From NCBI GenBank assembly GCA_011369465.1, contig DRQG01000004.1:1-64000 (forward strand): DNA of 64,000 nt, in the 5' to 3' direction. Positions 53,383 to 61,395 of this stretch are shown here, in pieces. Position 1 is the stretch's first letter; the number at the start of each line of letters is the position of its first letter. The notes below the pieces were generated by a model. That model searched no databases and was not told where the DNA came from. It saw only the letters and a program-made list of their open reading frames with translations. Made by a program: the position numbers and the translations under genes. The DNA comes from Caldithrix abyssi. GTDB lineage: Bacteria > Calditrichota > Calditrichia > Calditrichales > Calditrichaceae.

Positions 53383-54327
53383 ATGAACACGAACGATATT
53401 TTCTTACCGGCCGCAAAGTCGACCATTGCCTCGGAAGTGGATGCGCTGTTTAGTTTTGTTTTCATCGCCTCTATCCTCTTTTTTGTACTGGTAATCGGCG
53501 GCGCACTTTACTTTATTATCCGCTATCGGCGGCGTAAGGGAGACGGGTACACCCCGGATTACTCCCACAATACAAAACTGGAAGTGGTCTGGACGGTTAT
53601 TCCTACCATTCTCGTTTTTGTTATCTTCTTCTGGAGTTTTAAAACCTATTTAAAAATGCAGGTGGCGCCCAAGGATGCCATCCAGATAAAAGCCACCGGC
53701 CAAAAATGGTTTTGGCAATTCGATTATCCCGAAGGCGCCAGCAGCACCGGCGAATTGATTGTACCCCGCGGTAAACCCGTTCAGGTGTTGTTGAGTTCGC
53801 GCGATGTGATACACAGTTTCTACGTCCCGAATTTCCGTGTTAAAATGGACGCTTTGCCCAACCGCTATACGATGGCCTGGTTTGAAGCGACGGAAACGGG
53901 GGAATACGATTTATTTTGTGCCGAATATTGCGGTACCGGTCATTCCAAAATGCTGGCTAAAGTACGGGTGGTTGAACCGGAAGAATACCAGCGGTGGTTG
54001 CAAAGTAATAACAGCCTTCCCGAAGACATGGCAATGGATCAATACGGCGCTCAGCTATATAAAACCAAAGCCTGTGTAACCTGCCATACCAATGACGGCG
54101 CTCCCGGAACAGGCCCCTCTTTCCTCGGTCTCTTTGGTCGTACGGAAAACCTGCAAGACGGCAGTACGGTTACCGTTGATGAAAATTATCTACGGGAATC
54201 AATCCTGAATCCACAAGCAAAAGTGGTGCATGGTTTTCAGCCGGTTATGCCTACCTATACAGGGATTTTAAAGGATAAAGAGATCGACGCTTTGGTTATG
54301 TACATAAAATCATTAAAAAAGGAATAA
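53383..54327 (+). CDS. coxB: Cytochrome c oxidase subunit II with fused cytochrome c domain (caa3 type)
   Basis: The 314 residues start with two membrane helices ([22 protein letters not shown], then [17 protein letters not shown]). The cupredoxin domain has the CuA ligands in [12 protein letters not shown] (C-x3-C-x3-H-x2-M) and the upstream [17 protein letters not shown]-terminal cytochrome c domain has CVTCH and the axial Met region [13 protein letters not shown]. The fusion defines a caa3-type oxidase that takes electrons directly from ActE-like cytochromes. AAGGAAGGAACA precedes the ATG; coxA follows after 7 bases. Confidence 0.95.
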   Translation: MNTNDIFLPAAKSTIASEVDALFSFVFIASILFFVLVIGGALYFIIRYRRRKGDGYTPDYSHNTKLEVVWTVIPTILVFVIFFWSFKTYLKMQVAPKDAIQIKATGQKWFWQFDYPEGASSTGELIVPRGKPVQVLLSSRDVIHSFYVPNFRVKMDALPNRYTMAWFEATETGEYDLFCAEYCGTGHSKMLAKVRVVEPEEYQRWLQSNNSLPEDMAMDQYGAQLYKTKACVTCHTNDGAPGTGPSFLGLFGRTENLQDGSTVTVDENYLRESILNPQAKVVHGFQPVMPTYTGILKDKEIDALVMYIKSLKKE

Positions 54328-54334
54328 ACAGGTT

Positions 54335-56017
54335 ATGACGCAAGCGATTTCAGATTCCGTTAGCTATCTGGATGAACCGAAAGGGATTAAGTCCTGGTTG
54401 TTCACTCTCGATCATAAACGTATCGGCATATTATATATGTGGAGCATCATGGTTTTCTTCTTTATCGGCGGTATGATGGCTCTGATAGTCCGTACGGAGC
54501 TTTTAGCGCCGGAGCAGATACTTGTTAGTGCCGATGCTTACAATCAGCTGTTTACGCTGCACGGCGCCATAATGATCTTTCTGTTCATCATTCCGGGAAT
54601 TCCGGCTATTTTGGGTAATTATGTACTACCGCTTATGATCGGCGCCAAAGATGTGGCTTTTCCGCGATTGAATCTGGCCAGTTGGTATGTGTATATCATA
54701 GGCAGTTTATTTGCCATATATTCTCTTTTTAGCGGGGCAGTGGATACCGGCTGGACGTTTTACACGCCGTACAGTACACAAACAAGTACATCGGTTACCG
54801 CGATGACGCTGGGCGCTTTTATCCTCGGTTTTTCATCCATTTTTACCGGTATTAATTTTATCGTTACCATTCATAAGCTGCGGGCGCCGGGGATGACCTG
54901 GTTTAAAATGCCTTTATTTGTTTGGGCCTCATACGCCACGGCTGTCATTCAGGTCCTGGCTACGCCGGTTTTAGGGATTACTCTTCTTCTGCTTATTTTT
55001 GAACGGGTATTCGGCATCGGTATTTTTGATCCGGCCCTGGGCGGCGACCCGGTTTTGTATCAGCATTTTTTCTGGTTTTATTCCCATCCGGCCGTCTATA
55101 TTATGATTCTGCCGGGTATGGGTATCATCAGCGAAGTGATCACGGTATTCTCACGTAAAAAGATTTTTGGCTATACGGCTATAGCATATTCCAGCCTGGG
55201 AATTGCGCTGGTCAGCTTTCTCGTTTGGGGCCACCACATGTTTACCAGCGGTCAATCGGAACTGGCGGCGATGATTTTTTCGTTCCTGACATTTTTAGTC
55301 GGCATTCCATCCGGCATCAAGATGTTTAACTGGGTGGCCACGATGTACAAAGGTTCCATCTCTTTCGAGTCGCCCATGCTGTACACTTTGTCTTTTCTCT
55401 TTTTGTTTGCCATCGGCGGTTTCACCGGTATTATGCTGGGCGCGCTATCGCTGGATGTCCATTTGCATGACACCTATTTTGTGGTAGCCCATTTTCATTA
55501 TGTTATGATGGGTGGCACGGTGATGGCCTTTTTGGCCGGCGTCCATTACTGGTGGCCCAAAATATGGGGACGCATGTATAACGAAAAGCTGGCCCGAATT
55601 TCTGCGGCTTTGTTGTTTATAGGTTTCAATATGACCTTTTTCACTCAGTTCATTCTGGGAACCAAAGGCATGCCGCGACGCTATTACAGCTATCTGGATC
55701 AGTATCAGCCTCTGCACGCTTTTTCCTCGTATGGTTCCTTTATTATCGGCATTGCCTTTTTCATTATGGGGTATTATTTGATACACGCTATTTTCAAAGG
55801 CCAGCGCGTCGGTAAGAATCCCTGGGGTGCGCTCACCCTTGAATGGACAACAACCTCTCCGCCGCCTCCTCATAATTTTGAACAAACCCCGGTTGTTACC
55901 GACGGGCCTTATGATTACGACCGTATTATGATCGTCGGCGACGAAAGGGTTTATAAAGACGGCCCGGAAGAGGGTAAAGAGATAGCGAAAGAAGTGGACA
56001 GTGAAAGTAAGAAATAA
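54335..56017 (+). CDS. coxA: Cytochrome c oxidase subunit I (A2-type haem-copper oxidase)
   Basis: This catalytic subunit reduces oxygen and pumps protons. The 560 residues have 12 membrane helices. The haem a ligand is in [14 protein letters not shown], the CuB/Tyr helix reads [17 protein letters not shown], the two CuB histidines are in WGHHMF, and the haem ligands are in [17 protein letters not shown]. The usual Glu of HPEVYI is replaced by Ala, with Tyr-Ser just before (YSHP), which is the A2 subfamily form of the D channel. The C-terminal tail is acidic. AAGGAATAAACAGGTT precedes the ATG. Confidence 0.96.
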   Translation: MTQAISDSVSYLDEPKGIKSWLFTLDHKRIGILYMWSIMVFFFIGGMMALIVRTELLAPEQILVSADAYNQLFTLHGAIMIFLFIIPGIPAILGNYVLPLMIGAKDVAFPRLNLASWYVYIIGSLFAIYSLFSGAVDTGWTFYTPYSTQTSTSVTAMTLGAFILGFSSIFTGINFIVTIHKLRAPGMTWFKMPLFVWASYATAVIQVLATPVLGITLLLLIFERVFGIGIFDPALGGDPVLYQHFFWFYSHPAVYIMILPGMGIISEVITVFSRKKIFGYTAIAYSSLGIALVSFLVWGHHMFTSGQSELAAMIFSFLTFLVGIPSGIKMFNWVATMYKGSISFESPMLYTLSFLFLFAIGGFTGIMLGALSLDVHLHDTYFVVAHFHYVMMGGTVMAFLAGVHYWWPKIWGRMYNEKLARISAALLFIGFNMTFFTQFILGTKGMPRRYYSYLDQYQPLHAFSSYGSFIIGIAFFIMGYYLIHAIFKGQRVGKNPWGALTLEWTTTSPPPPHNFEQTPVVTDGPYDYDRIMIVGDERVYKDGPEEGKEIAKEVDSESKK

Positions 56018-56054
56018 GAAATCGAGCGAGATAAAAAGATAAGAGAGAATAATT

Positions 56055-56702
56055 ATGGAACATGTATTGAAACAGGATACCCATGTGGCGCATCACTTCA
56101 GCGATGCGGAACAGCAGCGCGACTCTGCCAAACTGGGTATGTGGATATTTTTGATTACCGAGGTTCTGTTATTCAGCGGCTTGTTTACGGCTTATGCCGT
56201 TTACCGCGCCTGGCATCCGGAAACGTTTATCAATGCTCATAAATTTTTAAATGTGGGTTTGGGAACGTTAAATACGGTTGTGCTCATCACCAGTTCGGTA
56301 ACCATTGCCCTGGGAATACGCAGCATACAGGTAAACCGGCGCAAGCAGGCCATTGGTTTGTTTATTGCCACTCTGGTATTAGCTGCAGCTTTTCTGGTGG
56401 TTAAGTATTTTGAATACTCGCATAAAACTCATCTTGGTCAATTGCCGGGTAAGTATTATACCTTTACGGGTATCGAAGGCACCGACCCACAAGTGTTTTT
56501 CAGTGTGTACTTCCTACTCACCGGCCTGCACGGATTACATATCGTTTTCGGTATGGCAGCCATTACCTGGATTTTGATCCGAACAATAAACAACGAATTT
56601 TCACCGGAATATTTTACCCCGGCGGAGAACGTAGGCCTGTACTGGCATTTGGTGGATTTAATCTGGATATTTCTCTTCCCGTTACTTTATTTGATAGGAT
56701 AG
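56055..56702 (+). CDS. coxC: Cytochrome c oxidase subunit III
   Basis: The 215 residues form five membrane helices as in the short bacterial subunit III. The family segments are AKLGMWIFLITEVLLFSGLFTAYAVYR (residues 26-52) and FFSVYFLLTGLHGLHIVFGM. The C-terminal AENVGLYWHLVDLIWIFLFPLLYLIG is also typical. It lies 38 bases after coxA and is followed by coxD after 4 bases, giving the order coxBACD. AAGAGAGAATAATT precedes the ATG. Confidence 0.94.
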   Translation: MEHVLKQDTHVAHHFSDAEQQRDSAKLGMWIFLITEVLLFSGLFTAYAVYRAWHPETFINAHKFLNVGLGTLNTVVLITSSVTIALGIRSIQVNRRKQAIGLFIATLVLAAAFLVVKYFEYSHKTHLGQLPGKYYTFTGIEGTDPQVFFSVYFLLTGLHGLHIVFGMAAITWILIRTINNEFSPEYFTPAENVGLYWHLVDLIWIFLFPLLYLIG

Positions 56703-56706
56703 CTTT

Positions 56707-57054
56707 ATGGACAAACACAAAAATCATATTACCCCTGTTTCGACGTATCTTAAAGTTGGCGGAGCTCTGTTGGTGCTCACAGGAGTTACGGTTGCCGTCT
56801 CCTTTGTTCACTTAGGGCCGTTTAACCTGGTGGTAGCATTGCTCATTGCCGGGGCTAAGGCAAGTCTGGTGGGGCTGTTTTTTATGCATCTTTTATACGA
56901 TAATAAATTATTTGCCACTATTTTTTCGATATCTCTTCTGTTTGTCAGTGTATTTATTATCCTTATTTTATTTGATACACTGACAAGGGACGCCATTTAC
57001 GAACAAAAGGCCCAACCCATAAAGGCCACTCAGCTTATCGAAAAGCCGAATTAG
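56707..57054 (+). CDS. coxD: Cytochrome c oxidase subunit IV (prokaryotic type)
   Basis: The 115 residues have three membrane helices (GGALLVLTGVTVAVSFV, NLVVALLIAGAKASLVGLFFMHLL and ATIFSISLLFVSVFIILILF). The AKASLVGLFFMHLLYD segment is the usual signature of this small stabilising subunit. It ends the cox unit; a SafE-like gene follows after 93 bases. GGATAGCTTT precedes the ATG. Confidence 0.9.
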   Translation: MDKHKNHITPVSTYLKVGGALLVLTGVTVAVSFVHLGPFNLVVALLIAGAKASLVGLFFMHLLYDNKLFATIFSISLLFVSVFIILILFDTLTRDAIYEQKAQPIKATQLIEKPN

Positions 57055-57147
57055 TTACTGCAAATACTTCCAAAATTGTTTTTGTTTGTTTGTGGATGTT
57101 TGTTAATTTCAAACTAATCATGGGCATCATTACAAGCAGACGAAAGC

Positions 57148-57858
57148 ATGGAAATTGATTTTGTAACACTGTTTATCATTGGTTTGCTGGGCGGCTTTAG
57201 CCATTGTTTGGGAATGTGCGGCGGGTTTGTTGTTTCTTATACGGTCAAACTCAACGAAAATGAAATTATTGCCCGGCCCGGCTTTTTTCAGCGTCTGATT
57301 CCCCATTTAATGTACAGCAGTGGCCGTATTTTAGCCTACATGCTCCTGGGAGAAATATTCGGTTTTTTAGGCGGTTCATTGCAGGTTATTTTCGCCATCC
57401 GGGATTTCCAGGGATTCCTTCAGCTTTTTGCCGGTATGGTTATGATTTTTATGGGACTCGATCTGGCCGGTTTAATCCCCAATCTGGCGCCGGACAGTTT
57501 CCCCGGTATAAATGCGTTTAAGCGGCTTATACATAATCTGTTTAACAAAGTGAACCGGCGCAATGTATTTGGGCTTGGGTTTGTGCTGGGATTTATCCCC
57601 TGTGGTTTGGTTTATGCCGTAGGCGCCAAAGCCGCGGCAACGGGCAGCATTTTCGGCGGTATGTTAACCATGCTCGTTTTCGGTTTGGGAACGGTACCGG
57701 CCATGGTTTTAGCCGGGCTGGCTGCACATCTTATCTCCGCAAAACTACGTTCCCGCCTTTACAAACTGGCCGCTTTCCTGATCATACTGCTGGGTGCGCT
57801 AACCATACTGAGAGGCATAGACGCCCTGGGCTGGGTACAGATATACTGGCTGTCCTAA
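57148..57858 (+). CDS. SafE/DsbD-like membrane protein, probable oxidase-linked copper or redox protein
   Basis: This 236-residue integral membrane protein has six or more helices. The N-terminal helix has GLLGGFSHCLGMCGGFVVSY, with a Cys-x3-Cys pair, and the fourth region has GLGFVLGFIPCGLVYAVGAKAAATGS with another Cys. These features place it in the sulfite-exporter/DsbD_2 group (PF13386 type) that lies beside cbb3 oxidase genes in many bacteria. A role in copper handling or cysteine reduction during oxidase assembly is likely but not proven. It stands between the cox and cco clusters on the same strand. Confidence 0.82.
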   Translation: MEIDFVTLFIIGLLGGFSHCLGMCGGFVVSYTVKLNENEIIARPGFFQRLIPHLMYSSGRILAYMLLGEIFGFLGGSLQVIFAIRDFQGFLQLFAGMVMIFMGLDLAGLIPNLAPDSFPGINAFKRLIHNLFNKVNRRNVFGLGFVLGFIPCGLVYAVGAKAAATGSIFGGMLTMLVFGLGTVPAMVLAGLAAHLISAKLRSRLYKLAAFLIILLGALTILRGIDALGWVQIYWLS

Positions 57859-58083
57859 AAGCGAAGCAAAATATTTTACACTTAATACGATACATTAACC
57901 TGACTGACATTCGGTCATAGGTGCCACCCCACGTTTTGGCAAAGCGGAATCAACTCTAAAAACGAAAGATTTGGTAAAAAAGTTAATTTTTTTAACCCGC
58001 CTTTTTATTTATTCTGTTTATTTAAAACAAAACTTCGGTTTTTTCGCAAAAAAACAATAAAATATTTGTTTTATTCATTTTCT

Positions 58084-58142
58084 TGTGATAATTTTGTGAT
58101 ACTTTATAAGATGTGATTATAAAGGTGATAAATTTAATCACA
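58084..58142. promoter_or_regulatory. Array of TGTGAT half-sites upstream of the Rrf2 gene
   Basis: TGTGATA occurs at 58084-58090 and 58095-58101, 11 bases apart, which is one helical turn. TGTGATT at 58112-58118 and AATCACA at 58136-58142 form a perfect 7-bp inverted repeat with a 17-base centre, and another GTGATA lies at 58125-58130. The array ends 40 bases before the Rrf2 start. It may be an operator for Rrf2 itself or for a Crp/Fnr-type regulator, whose half-site is TGTGA. The rest of the 323-base gap is AT-rich without a gene. Confidence 0.4.
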
Positions 58143-58181
58143 TTTTGATCCTGTTTTAATTCACGAAAGAGATAAAGCGCC

Positions 58182-58628
58182 TTGCAGCTTTCCATGTTGG
58201 GTGAATACGCTATTCGGGCTATGATATTTTTAGCCAATGAAGCTCCCGGATCGATCGTACGTATTCCGGAAATTGCCCGGGAATGGGACATTCCGGAAAA
58301 ATTCCTCAGAAAAATAATTCCCATGCTGAGCAAAGCCGGCTTAATCGAAACCTTGCGCGGTAAAAACGGTGGCGTTCGTATGGCGGTAAGTGCCGACTCA
58401 GTTACGCCTTTGCAGATTATTGAAGCGGTGGAAGGTAAGCTGATTATGCACCGCTGCTTTCTGGAAAATGGAATTTGCCAGCGGAGCTCCTGGTGCGCCA
58501 TGCATACGCTGTGGCTGGAAGCTCAGCAAAAATTCGGCGAAGTTCTGAGTAGTAAAACATTACGACAATTGGTCAATGAAATCCGGGAATCAAAACTGCA
58601 CCAAAAGATAAATGCTCGGGCTGTTTAA
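58182..58628 (+). CDS. Rrf2 family transcriptional regulator with conserved-type cysteines
   Basis: This winged-helix regulator has 148 residues. The TTG at 58182 gives MQLSMLGEYAIRAMIFLA, which aligns with the family's N terminus (M-LS--GEYA-RA), so I prefer it to the ATG at 58194. The recognition helix region is REWDIPEKFLRKIIPMLSKAGLIETLRGKNGG. Three Cys follow as RCFLENGICQRSSWC (spacing C-x6-C-x5-C), the place where NsrR, IscR and RsrR bind an Fe-S cluster. It could therefore sense nitric oxide, iron or redox state and control the adjacent cbb3 genes. A half-site array lies just upstream. Confidence 0.9.
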   Translation: MQLSMLGEYAIRAMIFLANEAPGSIVRIPEIAREWDIPEKFLRKIIPMLSKAGLIETLRGKNGGVRMAVSADSVTPLQIIEAVEGKLIMHRCFLENGICQRSSWCAMHTLWLEAQQKFGEVLSSKTLRQLVNEIRESKLHQKINARAV

Positions 58629-58665
58629 GCTGAGAACAAATACGCCTTAACAAAAAATAAAATCA

Positions 58666-61122
58666 ATGGAAGCAGTAAAAACACTACGTCTAAAACAGTC
58701 TAAAAAACAAGAAACCTGTTATCACTGCGGCGATCCCTGTGCGAATTCCGGGATTAGTGTGGGTAACAAGTGTTTTTGCTGCAACGGCTGCAAGCTGGTG
58801 TATGAGTTGCTGGAAGAAAACAATCTGTGCCAGTATTATGACTTGCAGACCAACCCGGGTATTTCCCCTAAAGAAGCCGGTGTTTCCACAAAGTATAAAT
58901 ATCTGGAAGACGAGTCTGTTCGCAGTAAATTAATTAATTTTACCGATGGAAACACCAGTACCGTTACTTTTTATATTCCCTCTATGCATTGCGCTTCCTG
59001 TGTATGGCTGTTGGAAAGCCTCTATAAACTCAATCCGCTCATTGTGCAATCCAAAGTAGATTTCTTAAAGAAAGAACTGACTGTAACTTACGAGGAAACA
59101 GCAAATTCGTTAAGGCAGATTGTGGAACTGTTGTCTTCCATCGGCTATGAACCGGAAATCAATCTGGATAGTCTGCAGAAGAAAGTCGATAAGGATTCGA
59201 ACCGGCAATTATATATAAAGATAGGTGTTGCCGGTTTTGCTTTTGCCAATATAATGATGTTCAGCTTTCCGGATTATCTGTCTCAACAGGATCAGGTGGA
59301 ATCTTTCCTGAAAAACTTTTTCAGTTATCTGAGCTTTTTGTTGGCTTTGCCGGTATTATTTTACTCGGCCAGCGATTATTTTAAATCGGCTCTGCATGGT
59401 TGGAAACAGCGCAGTATCAATATGGATGTGCCTATTTCACTTGGCATTCTTGCACTTTTCATACGCAGCAGTTTTGAAATCTTTTTGGGCCACGGTACGG
59501 GATATATGGATTCGTTTACCGGTTTGGTTTTTTTGCTGCTGGTAGGTAAACTTTTTGAGAAAAAAACCTACGATACGCTCTCTTTTGAGCGTGATTACAA
59601 ATCGTATTTTCCTGTAGCTGTAACGCGAAAACATGTTGATGGAGAGACTTCCATCCCTCTGGAAAAACTGGAAGTCGGCAACCGGATCATTATACGCAAT
59701 CAGGAGCTGATCCCCGCCGATTCTATCCTGATACGCGGTCAGGCTTATATCGATTACAGTTTTGTAACGGGAGAATCCGCACCGGTTGAGAAAGTTTCCG
59801 GCGATTTGGTTTACGCCGGCGGTCGTCAGATAGGCGGTACCATTGAATTGGATGTAATTAAAGATGTCAATCAAAGCTACTTAACCGAATTGTGGAACGA
59901 TGAATCGTTCACTAAAGATCAAAGTAGCCGCGTCACTACGCTGGCCAACCGTATAAGCAAGTACTTTACGATTATCGTGCTCAGCATAGCCGGGTTATCC
60001 GGGGCCTTTTGGATTACTACGGATGTGAGTCTGGCCTTAAATGCTTTTACGGCGGTTCTCATCGTCGCCTGTCCCTGTGCATTGGCTCTATCCACTCCGT
60101 TTACTTTGGGTAATACAATGCGTATATTCGGGTGGAATAAATTTTATCTGAAGAGCACATCTGTTATAGAATCCCTGGCAAAAATTACAACGATTGTTTT
60201 TGATAAAACAGGAACAATTACCCATTCGAAAGAGTCCAGAGTGGAATTTATTCCGGCGCACCGGGGGATGAAATTACTTGAGAATGAAGAGAAACAATTG
60301 ACCTATTCTCTGGCCTATCAATCCATGCATCCGGTTAGCCGGCAAATTGCCGCATCTCTGCGGGAGCAGCCACTGCTCGAAGTTGAGCAGTTCAGAGAAA
60401 TTCCGGGTATGGGAATCGAAGCTTCCATTAAGGGAAAGCAGGTTAGGTTGGGTAGCTATCTTTTTACGACGGGGAAAAAAGAAAAGACGGAGTTTAGCGG
60501 CGCCACATTTGCCCATTTGGCTATCGACGGAAATTATAGAGGGTATTTTCGCCTGGCTAACGTATATAGGAGCGGCTTGAAAAATACATTGGATCGGTTA
60601 AATACAAACTACCGTATCAGTCTGTTGACCGGTGATAACGAAAGTGAAAGAGAAAATCTGAAACATTTTTTTGGCAACGATGCCAGGCTTTTATTTAATC
60701 AGTCACCGCATGATAAGCTGGCCTATGTAAAAGCGCTGCAAAAAGAAGGTGAACGTGTGCTGATGATTGGCGATGGTCTGAACGATGCGGGAGCCTTAAA
60801 TCAAAGCGATGTGGGTATTTCTGTGGCGGAAGATATTAATACATTTTCGCCCGCCAGCGATGCGATAATTGATTCCTCGAAATTGGACAGGCTATCTGAT
60901 TTTTTGAGATTCTCCGGTAAAAGTGTTCGCATTATTATAATCAGCTTTGTGATATCATTTATCTATAATCTGCTTGGCCTGTCTTTTGCGGTACAGGGGA
61001 CGCTATCGCCGTTAATCGCCGCCGTACTTATGCCGGTCAGCTCAATTTCGGTTATTTTATTTACCACCGGCAGTACGACTCTGCTGGCAAAGAAAATGAG
61101 ATTACAATTGAATTTCGGTTAA
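58666..61122 (+). CDS. ccoI: Copper-translocating P1B ATPase for cbb3 oxidase assembly
   Basis: The 818 residues start with a cysteine-rich region (CYHCGDPC, then CFCCNGC) and an HMA domain with MHCASC. The CcoI/FixI-type pump follows: metal-binding VACPCALALSTP in the membrane, phosphorylation motif DKTGTIT, HP loop (SMHPVSRQIA) and GDGLNDAGAL. Six or more membrane helices are visible. It loads copper for the CuB site of the cbb3 oxidase. Its place immediately before ccoS and ccoNO is the conserved arrangement; the start ATG lies 37 bases after the Rrf2 stop. Confidence 0.95.
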   Translation: MEAVKTLRLKQSKKQETCYHCGDPCANSGISVGNKCFCCNGCKLVYELLEENNLCQYYDLQTNPGISPKEAGVSTKYKYLEDESVRSKLINFTDGNTSTVTFYIPSMHCASCVWLLESLYKLNPLIVQSKVDFLKKELTVTYEETANSLRQIVELLSSIGYEPEINLDSLQKKVDKDSNRQLYIKIGVAGFAFANIMMFSFPDYLSQQDQVESFLKNFFSYLSFLLALPVLFYSASDYFKSALHGWKQRSINMDVPISLGILALFIRSSFEIFLGHGTGYMDSFTGLVFLLLVGKLFEKKTYDTLSFERDYKSYFPVAVTRKHVDGETSIPLEKLEVGNRIIIRNQELIPADSILIRGQAYIDYSFVTGESAPVEKVSGDLVYAGGRQIGGTIELDVIKDVNQSYLTELWNDESFTKDQSSRVTTLANRISKYFTIIVLSIAGLSGAFWITTDVSLALNAFTAVLIVACPCALALSTPFTLGNTMRIFGWNKFYLKSTSVIESLAKITTIVFDKTGTITHSKESRVEFIPAHRGMKLLENEEKQLTYSLAYQSMHPVSRQIAASLREQPLLEVEQFREIPGMGIEASIKGKQVRLGSYLFTTGKKEKTEFSGATFAHLAIDGNYRGYFRLANVYRSGLKNTLDRLNTNYRISLLTGDNESERENLKHFFGNDARLLFNQSPHDKLAYVKALQKEGERVLMIGDGLNDAGALNQSDVGISVAEDINTFSPASDAIIDSSKLDRLSDFLRFSGKSVRIIIISFVISFIYNLLGLSFAVQGTLSPLIAAVLMPVSSISVILFTTGSTTLLAKKMRLQLNFG

Positions 61123-61194
61123 TGGAATTATTCTTTTTATTTAGACCGGATAATATTTCGTTATCGATTTTCAATTGAAGATAAGGACAAAACC

Positions 61195-61392
61195 TTGAGT
61201 GTTATTGTTATTTTAATTTCGGCCAGTTTATTTGTGGCCATCGGATTTTTGGTCGCCTTTATATGGGCGATTAAAAGCGGTCAGTTCGATGATAAATATA
61301 CGCCGTCCATTCGTATGCTGTTGGATGAAAAAAAAGATAAAGAAGAGGGTGCTTCAAATAACAAAAGTTACAAATCAACAAAAGGGAGTTAA
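61195..61392 (+). CDS. ccoS: Cbb3 oxidase assembly protein CcoS
   Basis: This 65-residue protein has one N-terminal helix (VIVILISASLFVAIGFLVAFIWAIKSGQFDD) whose final GQFDD is the family hallmark, then a polar lysine-rich tail. It is needed for cofactor insertion into cbb3 oxidase. The start is TTG at 61195 after AAGGACAAAACC. It lies between ccoI and the fused ccoNO gene, 3 bases before the latter. Confidence 0.92.
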   Translation: MSVIVILISASLFVAIGFLVAFIWAIKSGQFDDKYTPSIRMLLDEKKDKEEGASNNKSYKSTKGS

Positions 61393-61395
61393 TGT

